From JAVEVF01 sp034005175 (GTDB lineage: Bacteria > Actinomycetota > Coriobacteriia > Anaerosomatales > SLCP01), in contig JAVEVF010000004.1 in NCBI GenBank assembly GCA_034005175.1, forward strand, positions 1 through 38,457: a stretch of 38,457 nucleotides of DNA, in the 5' to 3' direction. This document shows, piece by piece, positions 16,444-24,043 of the stretch (position 1 is the stretch's first letter; every line of letters begins with the position of its first letter). The notes under the pieces were generated by a model. That model had not been told where the DNA came from. It worked only from the letters and a program-made list of their open reading frames with translations, and made no database searches. Both the position numbers and the translations under genes were made by a program.

Positions 16444-18179
16444 CGTCCCACGCCTCCAACATCAGCTACAGCAGTGGTCGGCAGTGCTGCGAATCGCGGA
16501 GCCTCGCCACAGCGCCACAGGAGATGACCCGCCCAGTGGACATCGTCTCGGCTTGGGAAATCCACGCGGCTGTGCGCCCCCCGCGTCTCTGCGCGCACGC
16601 GGGCTGCATGTGTTATAAGCGCGGCGACGGTGACCATGTTCTGCACCTCGAACTCCTCCGCGCGGTGCGCGTCTGTTCTCAGGACCTCGCTCATCTCCGC
16701 TAGCGCCGCCTCAGCCGCGCATAGCCCTTCTTCAACGCGCACCATGCCGGCAAACGACCCCATCGTATCCTGCACGGCAGCGCGGAGGATGTCGATCCGA
16801 GGACCGACAACACCGCTGGCAGGTGCGGACACGATGCGCGCGAAGCGCCGGGAGGCTGCTTCTTCGCGCAAGGCGCGTGCGATTCGCCGAGAGAACACCA
16901 CGCCTTCGAGAAGCGAGTTCGAGGCGAGACGATTAGCCCCGTGCAGCCCTGAAGCCGCCACCTCGCCCGCCGCATACAGGCCTGGCACCGAGGTGCGGCC
17001 GTCAAGATCCACGCGCACGCCACCAATCATGTAGTGCGCAGCGGGAGCGACCGGTACAAGGTCTGCCGAGAGGTCATAGCCTGCTTCCAGACACCGCTCC
17101 CATATGCTTGGGAACCGCGCTGCAAGGTGCTCTTTGCCGAGATGGCGTGCATCGAGCCACACATGCGGCTGACCGCAACGCACCATGACTCGCTCGATTT
17201 CGCGCACCACCACATCACGCGGAGCCAGTTCTGCGAGCGGGTGCGCGGTTAGCATGAACCGCTCTCCGGTGCAGTCGAGCAAGTACGCCCCCTCGCCACG
17301 CAACGCCTCTGTGATGAGTGTCTTGGGATGCTCGTCGCTATCAAGTGCCGTTGGATGGAACTGCACGAACTCCATGTCGGTGATCTCCGCGCCAGCACGC
17401 CAGGCGGCCGCGAGTCCGTCACCCGTCGCGATGGAGGGGTTAGTGGTCACCCGGTAGACCTGCCCGCACCCGCCTGTCGCGAGCACCACCGAACTCGCGC
17501 GGTGCACGGTCATCTCACCGCTGTTCCGATCGAGCACGAGAGCACCTACGCACCGCCCCTCGGATGTGAGGAGATCGACGAGAAAGTGCTCCTCGGCGAG
17601 GTGGACATGGCTCGCCTTGCGCACGGCACCGGTGAGCGCGTCTTGGATGCTCGCACCGGTGGCATCCCCCGTATGCAGGATGCGTGGGAGGCTATGGCCG
17701 CCCTCCCGTGCGAGGCTCGGCACACCCTCTGCCGCAAGATCGAATCGCACACCGAACGCAGCGAGCTCGGCAAGCGCCGAGGCCGCATCACCTACGACCG
17801 TCCTCACCACTTGCTCGTCACAAAGCCCTTGCCCAGCTACGAGCGTGTCGGCCAGATGTAACTCAACTGAGTCCGCCTCACCGATGGCGCCAGCAATCCC
17901 GCCCTGCGCATACCACGTCCCGGTCTCGCTCAGCCGCCCCTTGGTCACAAGTGCCACATCGCGTTCAGGGCCAAGCGCAAGCGCGGTCATGAGGCCTGCG
18001 ATGCCTGAGCCTATGACGAGGACGTCTGAGTCATGCTGCGGTAGCTCGGCCGTGTCGAACTCGGCCAGATAGCGCCTCCCGACCGCCTCGGGCAGCCTGC
18101 CGGACTCCAATCGCGGTTCATCAGGCAGCAGCACAGCGCCCGCATGGGCTTTGGTTTCGCGGTCGCGCGCGCCAGGCAT
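16440..18179 (-). CDS. nadB: L-aspartate oxidase
   Basis: This is a 579-residue FAD enzyme that oxidises L-aspartate to iminoaspartate, which NadA condenses to quinolinate. The FAD motif VLVIGSGIAGL (GSGIAG at 57-62) is followed by GTWYAQGGIAGAI, the substrate-loop region EGGHSLPRILHTGDATG, FVQFHPTAL, TEALRGEGAYL and HYMIGGVRVD. GLHGANRLASNSLLEGVVF and the succinate-dehydrogenase-like helical C-terminus complete it. About 45 residues precede the FAD motif, more than in E. coli NadB. The ATG at 18179 starts after the nadA stop region (overlapping by the stop neighbourhood only if the earlier GTG at 18230 were used). Confidence 0.95.
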   Translation of the reverse strand: MPGARDRETKAHAGAVLLPDEPRLESGRLPEAVGRRYLAEFDTAELPQHDSDVLVIGSGIAGLMTALALGPERDVALVTKGRLSETGTWYAQGGIAGAIGEADSVELHLADTLVAGQGLCDEQVVRTVVGDAASALAELAAFGVRFDLAAEGVPSLAREGGHSLPRILHTGDATGASIQDALTGAVRKASHVHLAEEHFLVDLLTSEGRCVGALVLDRNSGEMTVHRASSVVLATGGCGQVYRVTTNPSIATGDGLAAAWRAGAEITDMEFVQFHPTALDSDEHPKTLITEALRGEGAYLLDCTGERFMLTAHPLAELAPRDVVVREIERVMVRCGQPHVWLDARHLGKEHLAARFPSIWERCLEAGYDLSADLVPVAPAAHYMIGGVRVDLDGRTSVPGLYAAGEVAASGLHGANRLASNSLLEGVVFSRRIARALREEAASRRFARIVSAPASGVVGPRIDILRAAVQDTMGSFAGMVRVEEGLCAAEAALAEMSEVLRTDAHRAEEFEVQNMVTVAALITHAARVRAETRGAHSRVDFPSRDDVHWAGHLLWRCGEAPRFAALPTTAVADVGGVGR

Positions 18180-18189
18180 GTCGGGCTGC

Positions 18190-19104
18190 TCAGCCAACCG
18201 CCACCATCCGCTCGACCGCTGTAAGCGCACGGTGCGCGATATCGGGATCGACCTCGATTGCGGTTTGCATCTTCGCGAGCGAATCGCGCACCTTTTCGAT
18301 TGTGGTGGCCTTCATGTTGGGGCAGATCATCTTCGGCGTGAGGTTGTAGAAACGCTTGCCCGGGGCCACCTTCGAAAGCGCGTGCAGCAGCCCTTCTTCG
18401 GTGATGACGATGAGTTCATCAACATCTGTCTGAGCGGCGTAGCGAATCATCTGACTGGTGGAAAGGACCTCATCGGCAAGCGCAGTCACCCATGGCTGGC
18501 ATTCAGGGTGGGCGATCACCTTCGCCGAGGGATGTTCTCCCATGACATCGCGCACCTCCTCGGCGGTCACTTCGTCATGCGTGGGGCACCAGCCGTCCCA
18601 GGCGATCACCTCAGTCTCGGGAAGCTGTTGAGCAACCCACGCGGCAAGGTTGCGATCCGGCCCGAAAAGCACTGTTTCAGCGCCGAGCGAGCGCACCACC
18701 TCCACTGCATTCGCCGAGGTGCAGCAGATATCCGAGAGCGCCTTGACCTCCGCCGACGAATTCACATACGTGACCACTGGTGCTCCGGGGTGATCGGTGC
18801 GCCACGCTGCAAGCTGCTCGGCCGTGAGCATATCCGCCATCGGGCAGCCCGCTCGCACCTCAGGCATGAGCACCGTCTTGTCCGGTGAGAGGATCTTGGC
18901 GGTCTCGGCCATGAAATGCACGCCAGCGAAGACGATGACGCTTGCATCGGTGGCAGCTGCCTCCCGGGAGAGGCCAAGCGAGTCGCCCACGAAGTCCGCG
19001 ACGTCCTGTATCTCCGCCCGCTGGTAGTTGTGCGCGAGGATGACCGCATCACGCTCGGCGGCAAGCTCTCGGATGTCGTCGTGGATGGCACTCATGCCGC
19101 TCAT
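18190..19104 (-). CDS. nadA: Quinolinate synthase A
   Basis: This is a 304-residue iron-sulfur enzyme that joins iminoaspartate and dihydroxyacetone phosphate to make quinolinate. The three expected 4Fe-4S ligands are C87 (AGCPMAD), C173 (DGWCPTH) and C261 (MICPNMK). Other family features are LAHNYQRAEIQDVADFVGDS, VNSSAEVKALSDICCTSANA and GPDRNLAAWV. The short, N-terminally compact form matches the Thermotoga and Coriobacteriia type. ATG 19104 overlaps the panC stop as ATGA; ATG 19095 (three codons in) could also serve. The cluster makes it oxygen sensitive, in keeping with an anaerobic lifestyle. Confidence 0.96.
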   Translation of the reverse strand: MSGMSAIHDDIRELAAERDAVILAHNYQRAEIQDVADFVGDSLGLSREAAATDASVIVFAGVHFMAETAKILSPDKTVLMPEVRAGCPMADMLTAEQLAAWRTDHPGAPVVTYVNSSAEVKALSDICCTSANAVEVVRSLGAETVLFGPDRNLAAWVAQQLPETEVIAWDGWCPTHDEVTAEEVRDVMGEHPSAKVIAHPECQPWVTALADEVLSTSQMIRYAAQTDVDELIVITEEGLLHALSKVAPGKRFYNLTPKMICPNMKATTIEKVRDSLAKMQTAIEVDPDIAHRALTAVERMVAVG

Positions 19105-19982
19105 GACTCGCTGCCCCTTTCCTCGGTGGATTCGCTCGGCGACGCCAGCTCACAGGTATCGATGAGCCGCACCGGGCCCACTCGCGCCGCGATAAGGACG
19201 CGTCCCACACCGTTCAGACGCTCAAGCGGCTCGAGCGTTTCAGGGTCGACTACGACCGCGTACTCAAGCTCGACTTCTTCACGGTCGCCAAAGCACCGGT
19301 ACATCTCACGCTCGATGTCACGCGCGTTGCGTGCTCCCCGTGCCACTGACTCAGCAGCAGCCTCCAAAGCCGCGGGTATCGCGCGAGCGGCGAAGCGTTC
19401 GGGTGGCGAGAGGCATTCGTTTCTGCTGGAGAGCGCAAGCCCGTCACGGTCGCGAACGACCGGCGCCCCCACGATGGTCGTGCCAAGATCGAGGTCGCGC
19501 ACGAGACGGCGGACGATCTGCAGCTGCTGGTAGTCCTTCTCTCCGAAGAAGGCGAGACTGGGCCGCACGATACTCAGAAGCTTGGTCACCACCGTCGCAA
19601 CACCCGTGAAGTGACCGGGACGCGCCTCGCCCTCCCAGCGCTCGGCAAGCGGCCCGGGATCGACGGTGACCGAGGCATCGGGTTCGTACATGGCGCGCTC
19701 GCTGGGCGTGAAGGCGAGGTCGACACCCTCGGCGCCGAGAAGCTCGAGGTCGCGGGCCAGATCACGCGGATATAGCTCGTAATCTTCTCCAGGGCCGAAC
19801 TGCGTAGGATTCACGAACACCGACACGACAACGTAACCGGCTCGCGCGCGCGCCGCGCGTACGAGCGAGAGATGCCCGTCGTGCAAAGCGCCCATCGTAG
19901 GCACGAGGGTGACGGTCTTCCCATCGGCGAGCGCCTCGGCAGCTGCCAGTCGCGCCTCTGCCTTTGATGCCACGCGCTCCAT
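19101..19982 (-). CDS. panC: Pantothenate synthetase
   Basis: This is a 293-residue ATP-dependent ligase that joins pantoate and beta-alanine. It has VPTMGALHDGHLSLV (motif at 28-37), VSVFVNPTQFGPGEDYE, RPGHFTGVATVVTKLLSIVRP, FGEKDYQQLQIVRRLV and LALSSRNECLSPPER, all nucleotidyltransferase-family hallmarks of PanC. ATG 19982 starts three bases after the panB stop. It is followed by nadA with a four-base overlap. panD, the source of beta-alanine, is not in the window. Confidence 0.97.
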   Translation of the reverse strand: MERVASKAEARLAAAEALADGKTVTLVPTMGALHDGHLSLVRAARARAGYVVVSVFVNPTQFGPGEDYELYPRDLARDLELLGAEGVDLAFTPSERAMYEPDASVTVDPGPLAERWEGEARPGHFTGVATVVTKLLSIVRPSLAFFGEKDYQQLQIVRRLVRDLDLGTTIVGAPVVRDRDGLALSSRNECLSPPERFAARAIPAALEAAAESVARGARNARDIEREMYRCFGDREEVELEYAVVVDPETLEPLERLNGVGRVLIAARVGPVRLIDTCELASPSESTEERGSES

Positions 19983-19985
19983 GGC

Positions 19986-20894
19986 CTACGCCTCCGCTCC
20001 AGACCCGCTCACGCGTCGCAGGTGACGCCCGTGTATGCTGCGCACCGATTCCAGCGTCCCCGCGTCCATGTGAGTTGACTGTGGTTCGCCGGGAAACGCG
20101 TGGTCTCGCACATCGTCACCGTACTTCTCGACTGCTCTGCGAACGAGCGTGCCGAGGTCAGCGTAGCGTTTGGCGTGCCGTGGCACGAACTCGCCACCCA
20201 GCCCGAGCAGGTCGTGGAAGACCTGCACCTGCCCATCGCAGCCCTCTCCCGCGCCGATCCCGATGGTGGGTATCGCGAGTTCGTGGGTCACGAGCACGGC
20301 AAGCTCTGCGGGAATGCACTCGAGCACGACGGCAAACGCTCCCGCCTCCTCAAGCGCGAGGCAGTCATCGAGCAGGGCCGCAGCCGCCTCGGCTTCTTTC
20401 GCCTGCACCCTGTACCCGCCGAGCTGGTGTACCGACTGCGGCGTGAGACCGACATGACTCATCACGGGGATGCCCGCCTGTACAAGCCGCTTCACGGTGG
20501 GGGCCACATGCGCTCCGCCTTCTAACTTCACCGCGGCAGCTCCGCCCTCAGTCAAGAGCCTGCCCGCCGCCCGCAACGCCTCTTCCGGAGTGACTTGGAA
20601 CGACATGAACGGCATGTCCGCGACGACAAGCGCTCTTTTCGCGCCGCGAACGACAGCGCCGGTATGGCGCACCATGTCATCGATGGTGACGGGAAGCGTG
20701 GAGTCAAAGCCCAGCACGGTCATGCCGAGCGAGTCGCCCACGAGAATGGCGTCGACACCGGCTTCTTCGACGAACCGCGCCGAGGGGGTGTCGTATGCGG
20801 TGATCATGACGATGGGTCGTCTTGCGGACTTCATCACGCGAAGCGAGGTAGCGGTGACCGCGCGCGCGGAATCCATCGGTACTGCTGTGCTCAT
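19986..20894 (-). CDS. panB: 3-methyl-2-oxobutanoate hydroxymethyltransferase
   Basis: This is a 302-residue TIM-barrel enzyme that makes ketopantoate from 2-oxoisovalerate and methylene-tetrahydrofolate. Landmarks are MITAYDTPSARFVEEAG, ILVGDSLGMTVLG, VVADMPFMSFQ, VKLEGGAHV, MSHVGLTPQSVHQLGGYRVQ, VLECIP and TIGIGAG. ATG 20894 has GGAAGGAG nearby; in-frame codons upstream to 21020 belong to the gap, which carries the promoter. It begins the panB-panC-nadA-nadB-nadC-dedA-birA-bioY run, in which all gaps are at most about ten bases or are overlaps. Confidence 0.96.
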   Translation of the reverse strand: MSTAVPMDSARAVTATSLRVMKSARRPIVMITAYDTPSARFVEEAGVDAILVGDSLGMTVLGFDSTLPVTIDDMVRHTGAVVRGAKRALVVADMPFMSFQVTPEEALRAAGRLLTEGGAAAVKLEGGAHVAPTVKRLVQAGIPVMSHVGLTPQSVHQLGGYRVQAKEAEAAAALLDDCLALEEAGAFAVVLECIPAELAVLVTHELAIPTIGIGAGEGCDGQVQVFHDLLGLGGEFVPRHAKRYADLGTLVRRAVEKYGDDVRDHAFPGEPQSTHMDAGTLESVRSIHGRHLRRVSGSGAEA

Positions 20895-20972
20895 GGCACG
20901 CTCCTTCCCGGTCTGCCGTCTCAGCCCCGGAAGATCCGAGGGTCCAAGCGGCCCCGTACGGGTAGGGCACGA

Positions 20973-20978
20973 AGTATA
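20973..20978 (-). promoter_or_regulatory. -10 box candidate for the panB-to-bioY operon
   Basis: TATACT on the minus strand matches TATAAT at five of six positions, about 80 bases before the panB start in the 134-base gap after folK. No convincing -35 box lies 16-18 bases upstream, so the call rests on the -10 alone. Confidence 0.35.
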
Positions 20979-21028
20979 CCACCGCAGATAGGCGAGTTGA
21001 GACGCATGGGCAGAACCCATGACTCAAG

Positions 21029-21565
21029 CTAGTCAGTGTATTGCGCTCTGCTGCCAGGGCCATGCGTCATATGCTCGAACCCTGGCAGTGCGCCGAGTTC
21101 CTTGACGATCCGCCCTACCAGCACCGCTGCCGGCGCTGCTGGTGAGCCATCCGGAAGCGTCGCACGCGCATCGACCTCGAGGAGCGGCCTTGTCACGAAC
21201 TCCCGCTCCTGAAAGCGCGGGTGCGGAATCTGCAGCGCCGGTGTGTCCCATTCCTCAGATCCGAACAAGATGATGTCAAGGTCGATGCTGCGAGGCGCGT
21301 TGGGTGTGCCTCGCTCGCGTCCGAGCGCCTCCTCGATCTCGTGCAGAGCCTCCAGTAGCGCGTCAGCGGCAAGGCCGGTCTCGACCACCGCCACCGCATT
21401 GGCGAAGACAGACGCGTCCGCATCTGGCCACGCTTCGGACTCATAGACACGTGAAACCGCCAGCACCACCGTCTCATCAAGCTCGCCGATGCGGGAGAGT
21501 GCCGATGCCATCGACGTCAGGCGATCGCCGAGATTCGCCCCGAGTGCGATATGCGCACGCGTCAT
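21029..21565 (-). CDS. folK: 2-amino-4-hydroxy-6-hydroxymethyldihydropteridine pyrophosphokinase
   Basis: This is a 178-residue enzyme that transfers pyrophosphate from ATP to hydroxymethyl-dihydropterin, ahead of FolP. It shows the start HIALGANLGDR, the motif FANAVAVVET, ALGRERGTPNAPRSIDLDII with the key R and D residues, and IPHPRFQEREFVTRPL. ATG 21565 overlaps the folP stop as ATGA; an ATG three codons earlier (21574) is possible. The last 20 residues after VKELG are unlike typical HPPK ends. folB, which usually lies between folP and folK, is missing here. Confidence 0.95.
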   Translation of the reverse strand: MTRAHIALGANLGDRLTSMASALSRIGELDETVVLAVSRVYESEAWPDADASVFANAVAVVETGLAADALLEALHEIEEALGRERGTPNAPRSIDLDIILFGSEEWDTPALQIPHPRFQEREFVTRPLLEVDARATLPDGSPAAPAAVLVGRIVKELGALPGFEHMTHGPGSRAQYTD

Positions 21566-22410
21566 AGCGCGCATCGTTGTATCGCCGCTATCACGGCAAG
21601 CGAATCTGCTGTCTCTGCGATGTCGTGCACGCGCAGCACATCGGCACCGCGCAAAGCCGCATACGCTGCTGCACCCACACTGCCTGCCACCCTGCGCTGG
21701 GGATCGTCTTGGCCTAGTATCCGGCCGATGAAACGCTTGCGTGATGCACCCACCACAACCGCATATCCCAGGTCAGCGATCGCGGGCAATCCGTGCAGCA
21801 GCACGAGATTGTCATCGAGTGTCTTGCCAAACCCGATTCCTGGATCTACCGCGATACGTGTACAGTCCACACCCACTTCCTGCAAGGTCCGGGCATTCTC
21901 GGCCAGAAAATCGCGTACCTCGCTCAACACATCATCGTAGCGGGGGTCATCCTGCATCGTGGCAGGGTCATCTCCCAGCATGTGCATCACCACCAGCCCG
22001 GCCTCACACGCACGAGCCACTTCGCGCATCTCAGGGTCGCGAAAGCCGGTGATGTCGTTGATGATCGACGCACCCGCGTCTACACAGACATGCGCCACCT
22101 CCGCGCGCCGTGTATCGATCGAAATCGGCACGCTCATCTCGGCGGCCAGCCTCTCGATGACGGGCAGCACACGCGTGCGCTCACTCAACGCATCGATGCA
22201 CGCTGCTCCCGGCCGAGTGGATTCCCCACCCACGTCGATGATGTCAGCACCAGCGGCAACCATAGCTCTAGCGCGTGCCAGCGCACCACCGACATCCAAG
22301 TGCAGCCCGTCGCCCGAGAAGGAGTCGGGGGTGACATTGAGGATACCCATGACAAGTGGGCGATCCAACACCAGCTCATGGGTGCCACATCTCCACGTAC
22401 GACCCGACAT
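21562..22410 (-). CDS. folP: Dihydropteroate synthase
   Basis: This is a 282-residue TIM-barrel enzyme, the target of sulfonamides, that joins hydroxymethyl-dihydropterin pyrophosphate with p-aminobenzoate. Motifs are MGILNVTPDSFSGDG, GADIIDVGGESTRPGA, ISIDTRRAEVA, GASIINDITGF, VVMHMLGDDP, IAVDPGIGFGKT and VVGASRKRFIGRIL, with LRVHDI at the end. The ATG at 22410 is taken; a GTG sits one codon earlier, and neither has a strong ribosome site. It overlaps folK by four bases. Confidence 0.96.
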   Translation of the reverse strand: MSGRTWRCGTHELVLDRPLVMGILNVTPDSFSGDGLHLDVGGALARARAMVAAGADIIDVGGESTRPGAACIDALSERTRVLPVIERLAAEMSVPISIDTRRAEVAHVCVDAGASIINDITGFRDPEMREVARACEAGLVVMHMLGDDPATMQDDPRYDDVLSEVRDFLAENARTLQEVGVDCTRIAVDPGIGFGKTLDDNLVLLHGLPAIADLGYAVVVGASRKRFIGRILGQDDPQRRVAGSVGAAAYAALRGADVLRVHDIAETADSLAVIAAIQRCAL

Positions 22411-22482
22411 CACACGTCACCGCTTCTCGGCAAAGCACACACACGAAACGCATCGTTTCTCGCGTCTCTTTCGCGCAGGAAC

Positions 22483-22495
22483 GGGTATATGCTGT
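22483..22495 (+). promoter_or_regulatory. GGGTATATGCTGT motif, possible promoter core for the small membrane gene
   Basis: This 13-base sequence occurs again, exactly, at 35900-35912 upstream of nfeD. The GGGTAT part resembles the -10 of general-stress sigma factors (SigB/SigF class), but no clear GTTT -35 lies 14-17 bases upstream. The start codon of the small membrane gene is 82 bases downstream. Confidence 0.3.
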
Positions 22496-22513
22496 CCATG
22501 GATGCTTGTGCAA
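22484..22513 (-). promoter_or_regulatory. Candidate promoter for folP-folK
   Basis: On the minus strand TTGCAC (22508-22513) and TATACC (22484-22489) are 18 bases apart, about 75 bases before folP. The -10 overlaps, on the other strand, the GGGTATATGCTGT motif before the small membrane gene, so the two promoters would be back to back and possibly exclusive. Confidence 0.3.
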
Positions 22514-22576
22514 TCATGCACGAGCCCCACGGTAGGTAGCGCACGTGGGCTGCAAACCGCGAAGGAGGCGAGACCG

Positions 22577-22741
22577 ATGGTGGTTACAGTGTTCAGCGCG
22601 ATCATGTTGGCTCTCGGAATCGGGCTGCTGGTCTCTGCGGTGGTGTACATTATCGGCTTCGCTGTATCGGCTGTCGTCGGCGCGGGTGTCGCGACCGTCG
22701 ATTCCGCCATCCACCACGGCCATCCTCACGGCGCGGCGTAG
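22577..22741 (+). CDS. Small (54-residue) hydrophobic membrane protein, function unknown
   Basis: ATG 22577 is preceded by AGGAGG eight bases upstream, one of the best ribosome sites in the window, and the frame ends in TAG at 22739-22741. The protein starts MVVTVFSAIMLALGIGLL. It has one long or two short hydrophobic segments (about 4-24 and 26-40) and ends in a histidine-rich tail (SAIHHGHPHGAA). It is on the plus strand while folE and folP on either side are on the minus strand. I do not recognise a family. The H-x-H pattern could bind a metal, but that is speculation. A gene is supported by the ribosome site and composition, not by homology. Confidence 0.6.
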   Translation: MVVTVFSAIMLALGIGLLVSAVVYIIGFAVSAVVGAGVATVDSAIHHGHPHGAA

Positions 22742-22764
22742 CCACGCTCTGCTCGGCGTCGCGT

Positions 22765-23334
22765 TCACCGGCCTTTGATGAGTGACATCGCCTCTGACCG
22801 CGTGGCCATGTTGCGTTGGAAGATGCCACGCACGGCAGAGGTGGTAGTGGACGCTCCTGGTTTCTGAACGCCCCGCATGGACATGCAGAGGTGCTCGGCC
22901 TCGATAACCACCATCACACCCTGAGGGTCCAGATGCTTGACGATGGTGTCTGCGATCTGGCTTGTCATGCGTTCCTGCACCTGCGGCCGTCGCGCGAAGA
23001 CCTCTACGACCCGCGCGATCTTGGACAACCCGCAGATCCGCCCTTCCTTGCCTGGGATGTAGGCGACGTGCGCTTTGCCCATGAACGGCACGAGATGATG
23101 CTCGCACATCGAATACAGCGGGATGTCCCGCACCAGCACCATCTCCTGGTGGCCCTCATCAAACGTCACACAGAAATGGTCGGCCGGATCTTGCTCCAGA
23201 CCTGCGAAGATCTCCGCATACATGTCGGCCACACGTCGTGGTGTGTCGATGAGTCCCTCGCGCGAAGGGTCCTCGCCTACTCCCTCCAAGATGAGGCGGA
23301 CGCCCTCGGCGATCTTCTCGCGATCCATTGCCAT
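22765..23334 (-). CDS. folE: GTP cyclohydrolase I
   Basis: This is a 189-residue type IA enzyme that turns GTP into dihydroneopterin triphosphate, the first step of folate synthesis. The zinc ligands C77 and H80 (MCEHHLVPF) and C150 (EHLCMSMRG) are all present, with DTPRRVADMY, AYIPGKEGRICGLSKIARVVE and the C-terminal TTTSAVRGIF. The ATG at 23334 has GGAG six bases upstream; an ATG two codons later and a TTG four codons earlier are alternatives. It follows the NarL-type regulator by 37 bases and lies downstream of ftsH, which is the usual actinobacterial neighbourhood of folE. Confidence 0.96.
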   Translation of the reverse strand: MAMDREKIAEGVRLILEGVGEDPSREGLIDTPRRVADMYAEIFAGLEQDPADHFCVTFDEGHQEMVLVRDIPLYSMCEHHLVPFMGKAHVAYIPGKEGRICGLSKIARVVEVFARRPQVQERMTSQIADTIVKHLDPQGVMVVIEAEHLCMSMRGVQKPGASTTTSAVRGIFQRNMATRSEAMSLIKGR

Positions 23335-23371
23335 GTGCTGCTCCAAGGTCGAAGATTGAGAAGGGTCGGCC

Positions 23372-24031
23372 TTAAGGCGCGCCGCCCATCGGCACGATGC
23401 CCAAGCGCACCGCTGTGAGCACTGCTTGGGTCCGATCAGCTTGGCGGAGCTTGCGCAGAATGTGACTCACGTGTGTCTTCACAGTGGTCTCTTCTATCCA
23501 TAGCGCCTTGCCGATCTCCTTGTTGCTGAGTCCCTTGGTCATGAGAATGAGAACCTCGAGTTCGCGGTCGGAGAGAGAGTCCCGAAATGCGGCGGCCTCC
23601 TCGCCGATCTCGGGCACAGACCTTCCGGATATTATGCGCTGGGCGATGGTATCGGCGAAGATCGCCTGGCCATCGGCAACCGATCTGATGGCAGCCGCGA
23701 TATTGCCGGGACGTGCGTCTTTGAGCAGATAGCCTGCCGCGCCGGCAGCCATGACCCCGAAGATCTCCTCATCGTCATCGTAGCTGGTGAGAACGAGGAC
23801 CCGAGTGTCCTCGCGCTCCTCGCGCACGCGCCTGCACACCTCGGCGCCCCCCGGACCGGGCATCCGCATATCCAGCAACAACACATCGGGCTCGGTGCGC
23901 ACGACGCCTTTGACCGCGTCCTCTCCGTTGTCCGCCTCGCCCACCAGCTGGAGATCCTGCTCACCCTCGAGCAGCGAACGCAACGCAACGCGCACGAGCT
24001 CATGGTCATCGGCTATGAATACCTTGATCAA
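23372..24031 (-). CDS. NarL/LiaR-family response regulator
   Basis: This is a 219-residue regulator. The receiver domain (1-120) has IADDHELVR, phospho-acceptor D54 in VLLLDMRMPG, the switch T/S in LVLTSYDDD and YLLKDA. The C-terminal LuxR-type helix-turn-helix (about 148-210) is SLSDRELEVLILMTKGLSNK and TTVKTHVSHILRKL. The start is TTG at 24031, with GGAG eight bases upstream, 12 bases after the stop of the sensor kinase. The pair sits inside the ftsH-folE linkage and could respond to the membrane or redox state, but the target is not visible. Confidence 0.93.
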   Translation of the reverse strand: MIKVFIADDHELVRVALRSLLEGEQDLQLVGEADNGEDAVKGVVRTEPDVLLLDMRMPGPGGAEVCRRVREEREDTRVLVLTSYDDDEEIFGVMAAGAAGYLLKDARPGNIAAAIRSVADGQAIFADTIAQRIISGRSVPEIGEEAAAFRDSLSDRELEVLILMTKGLSNKEIGKALWIEETTVKTHVSHILRKLRQADRTQAVLTAVRLGIVPMGGAP

Positions 24032-24043
24032 CCGCAGATCTCC

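Noticed and set aside
18180..18230. Longer nadB beginning at GTG 18230
   Set aside because: It would overlap nadA by 41 bases and add residues unlike NadB; the ATG at 18179 fits better.
19841..19865. GC-alternating tract resembling Z-DNA
   Set aside because: It lies within panC and encodes an ordinary Arg-Ala run in a high-GC gene.
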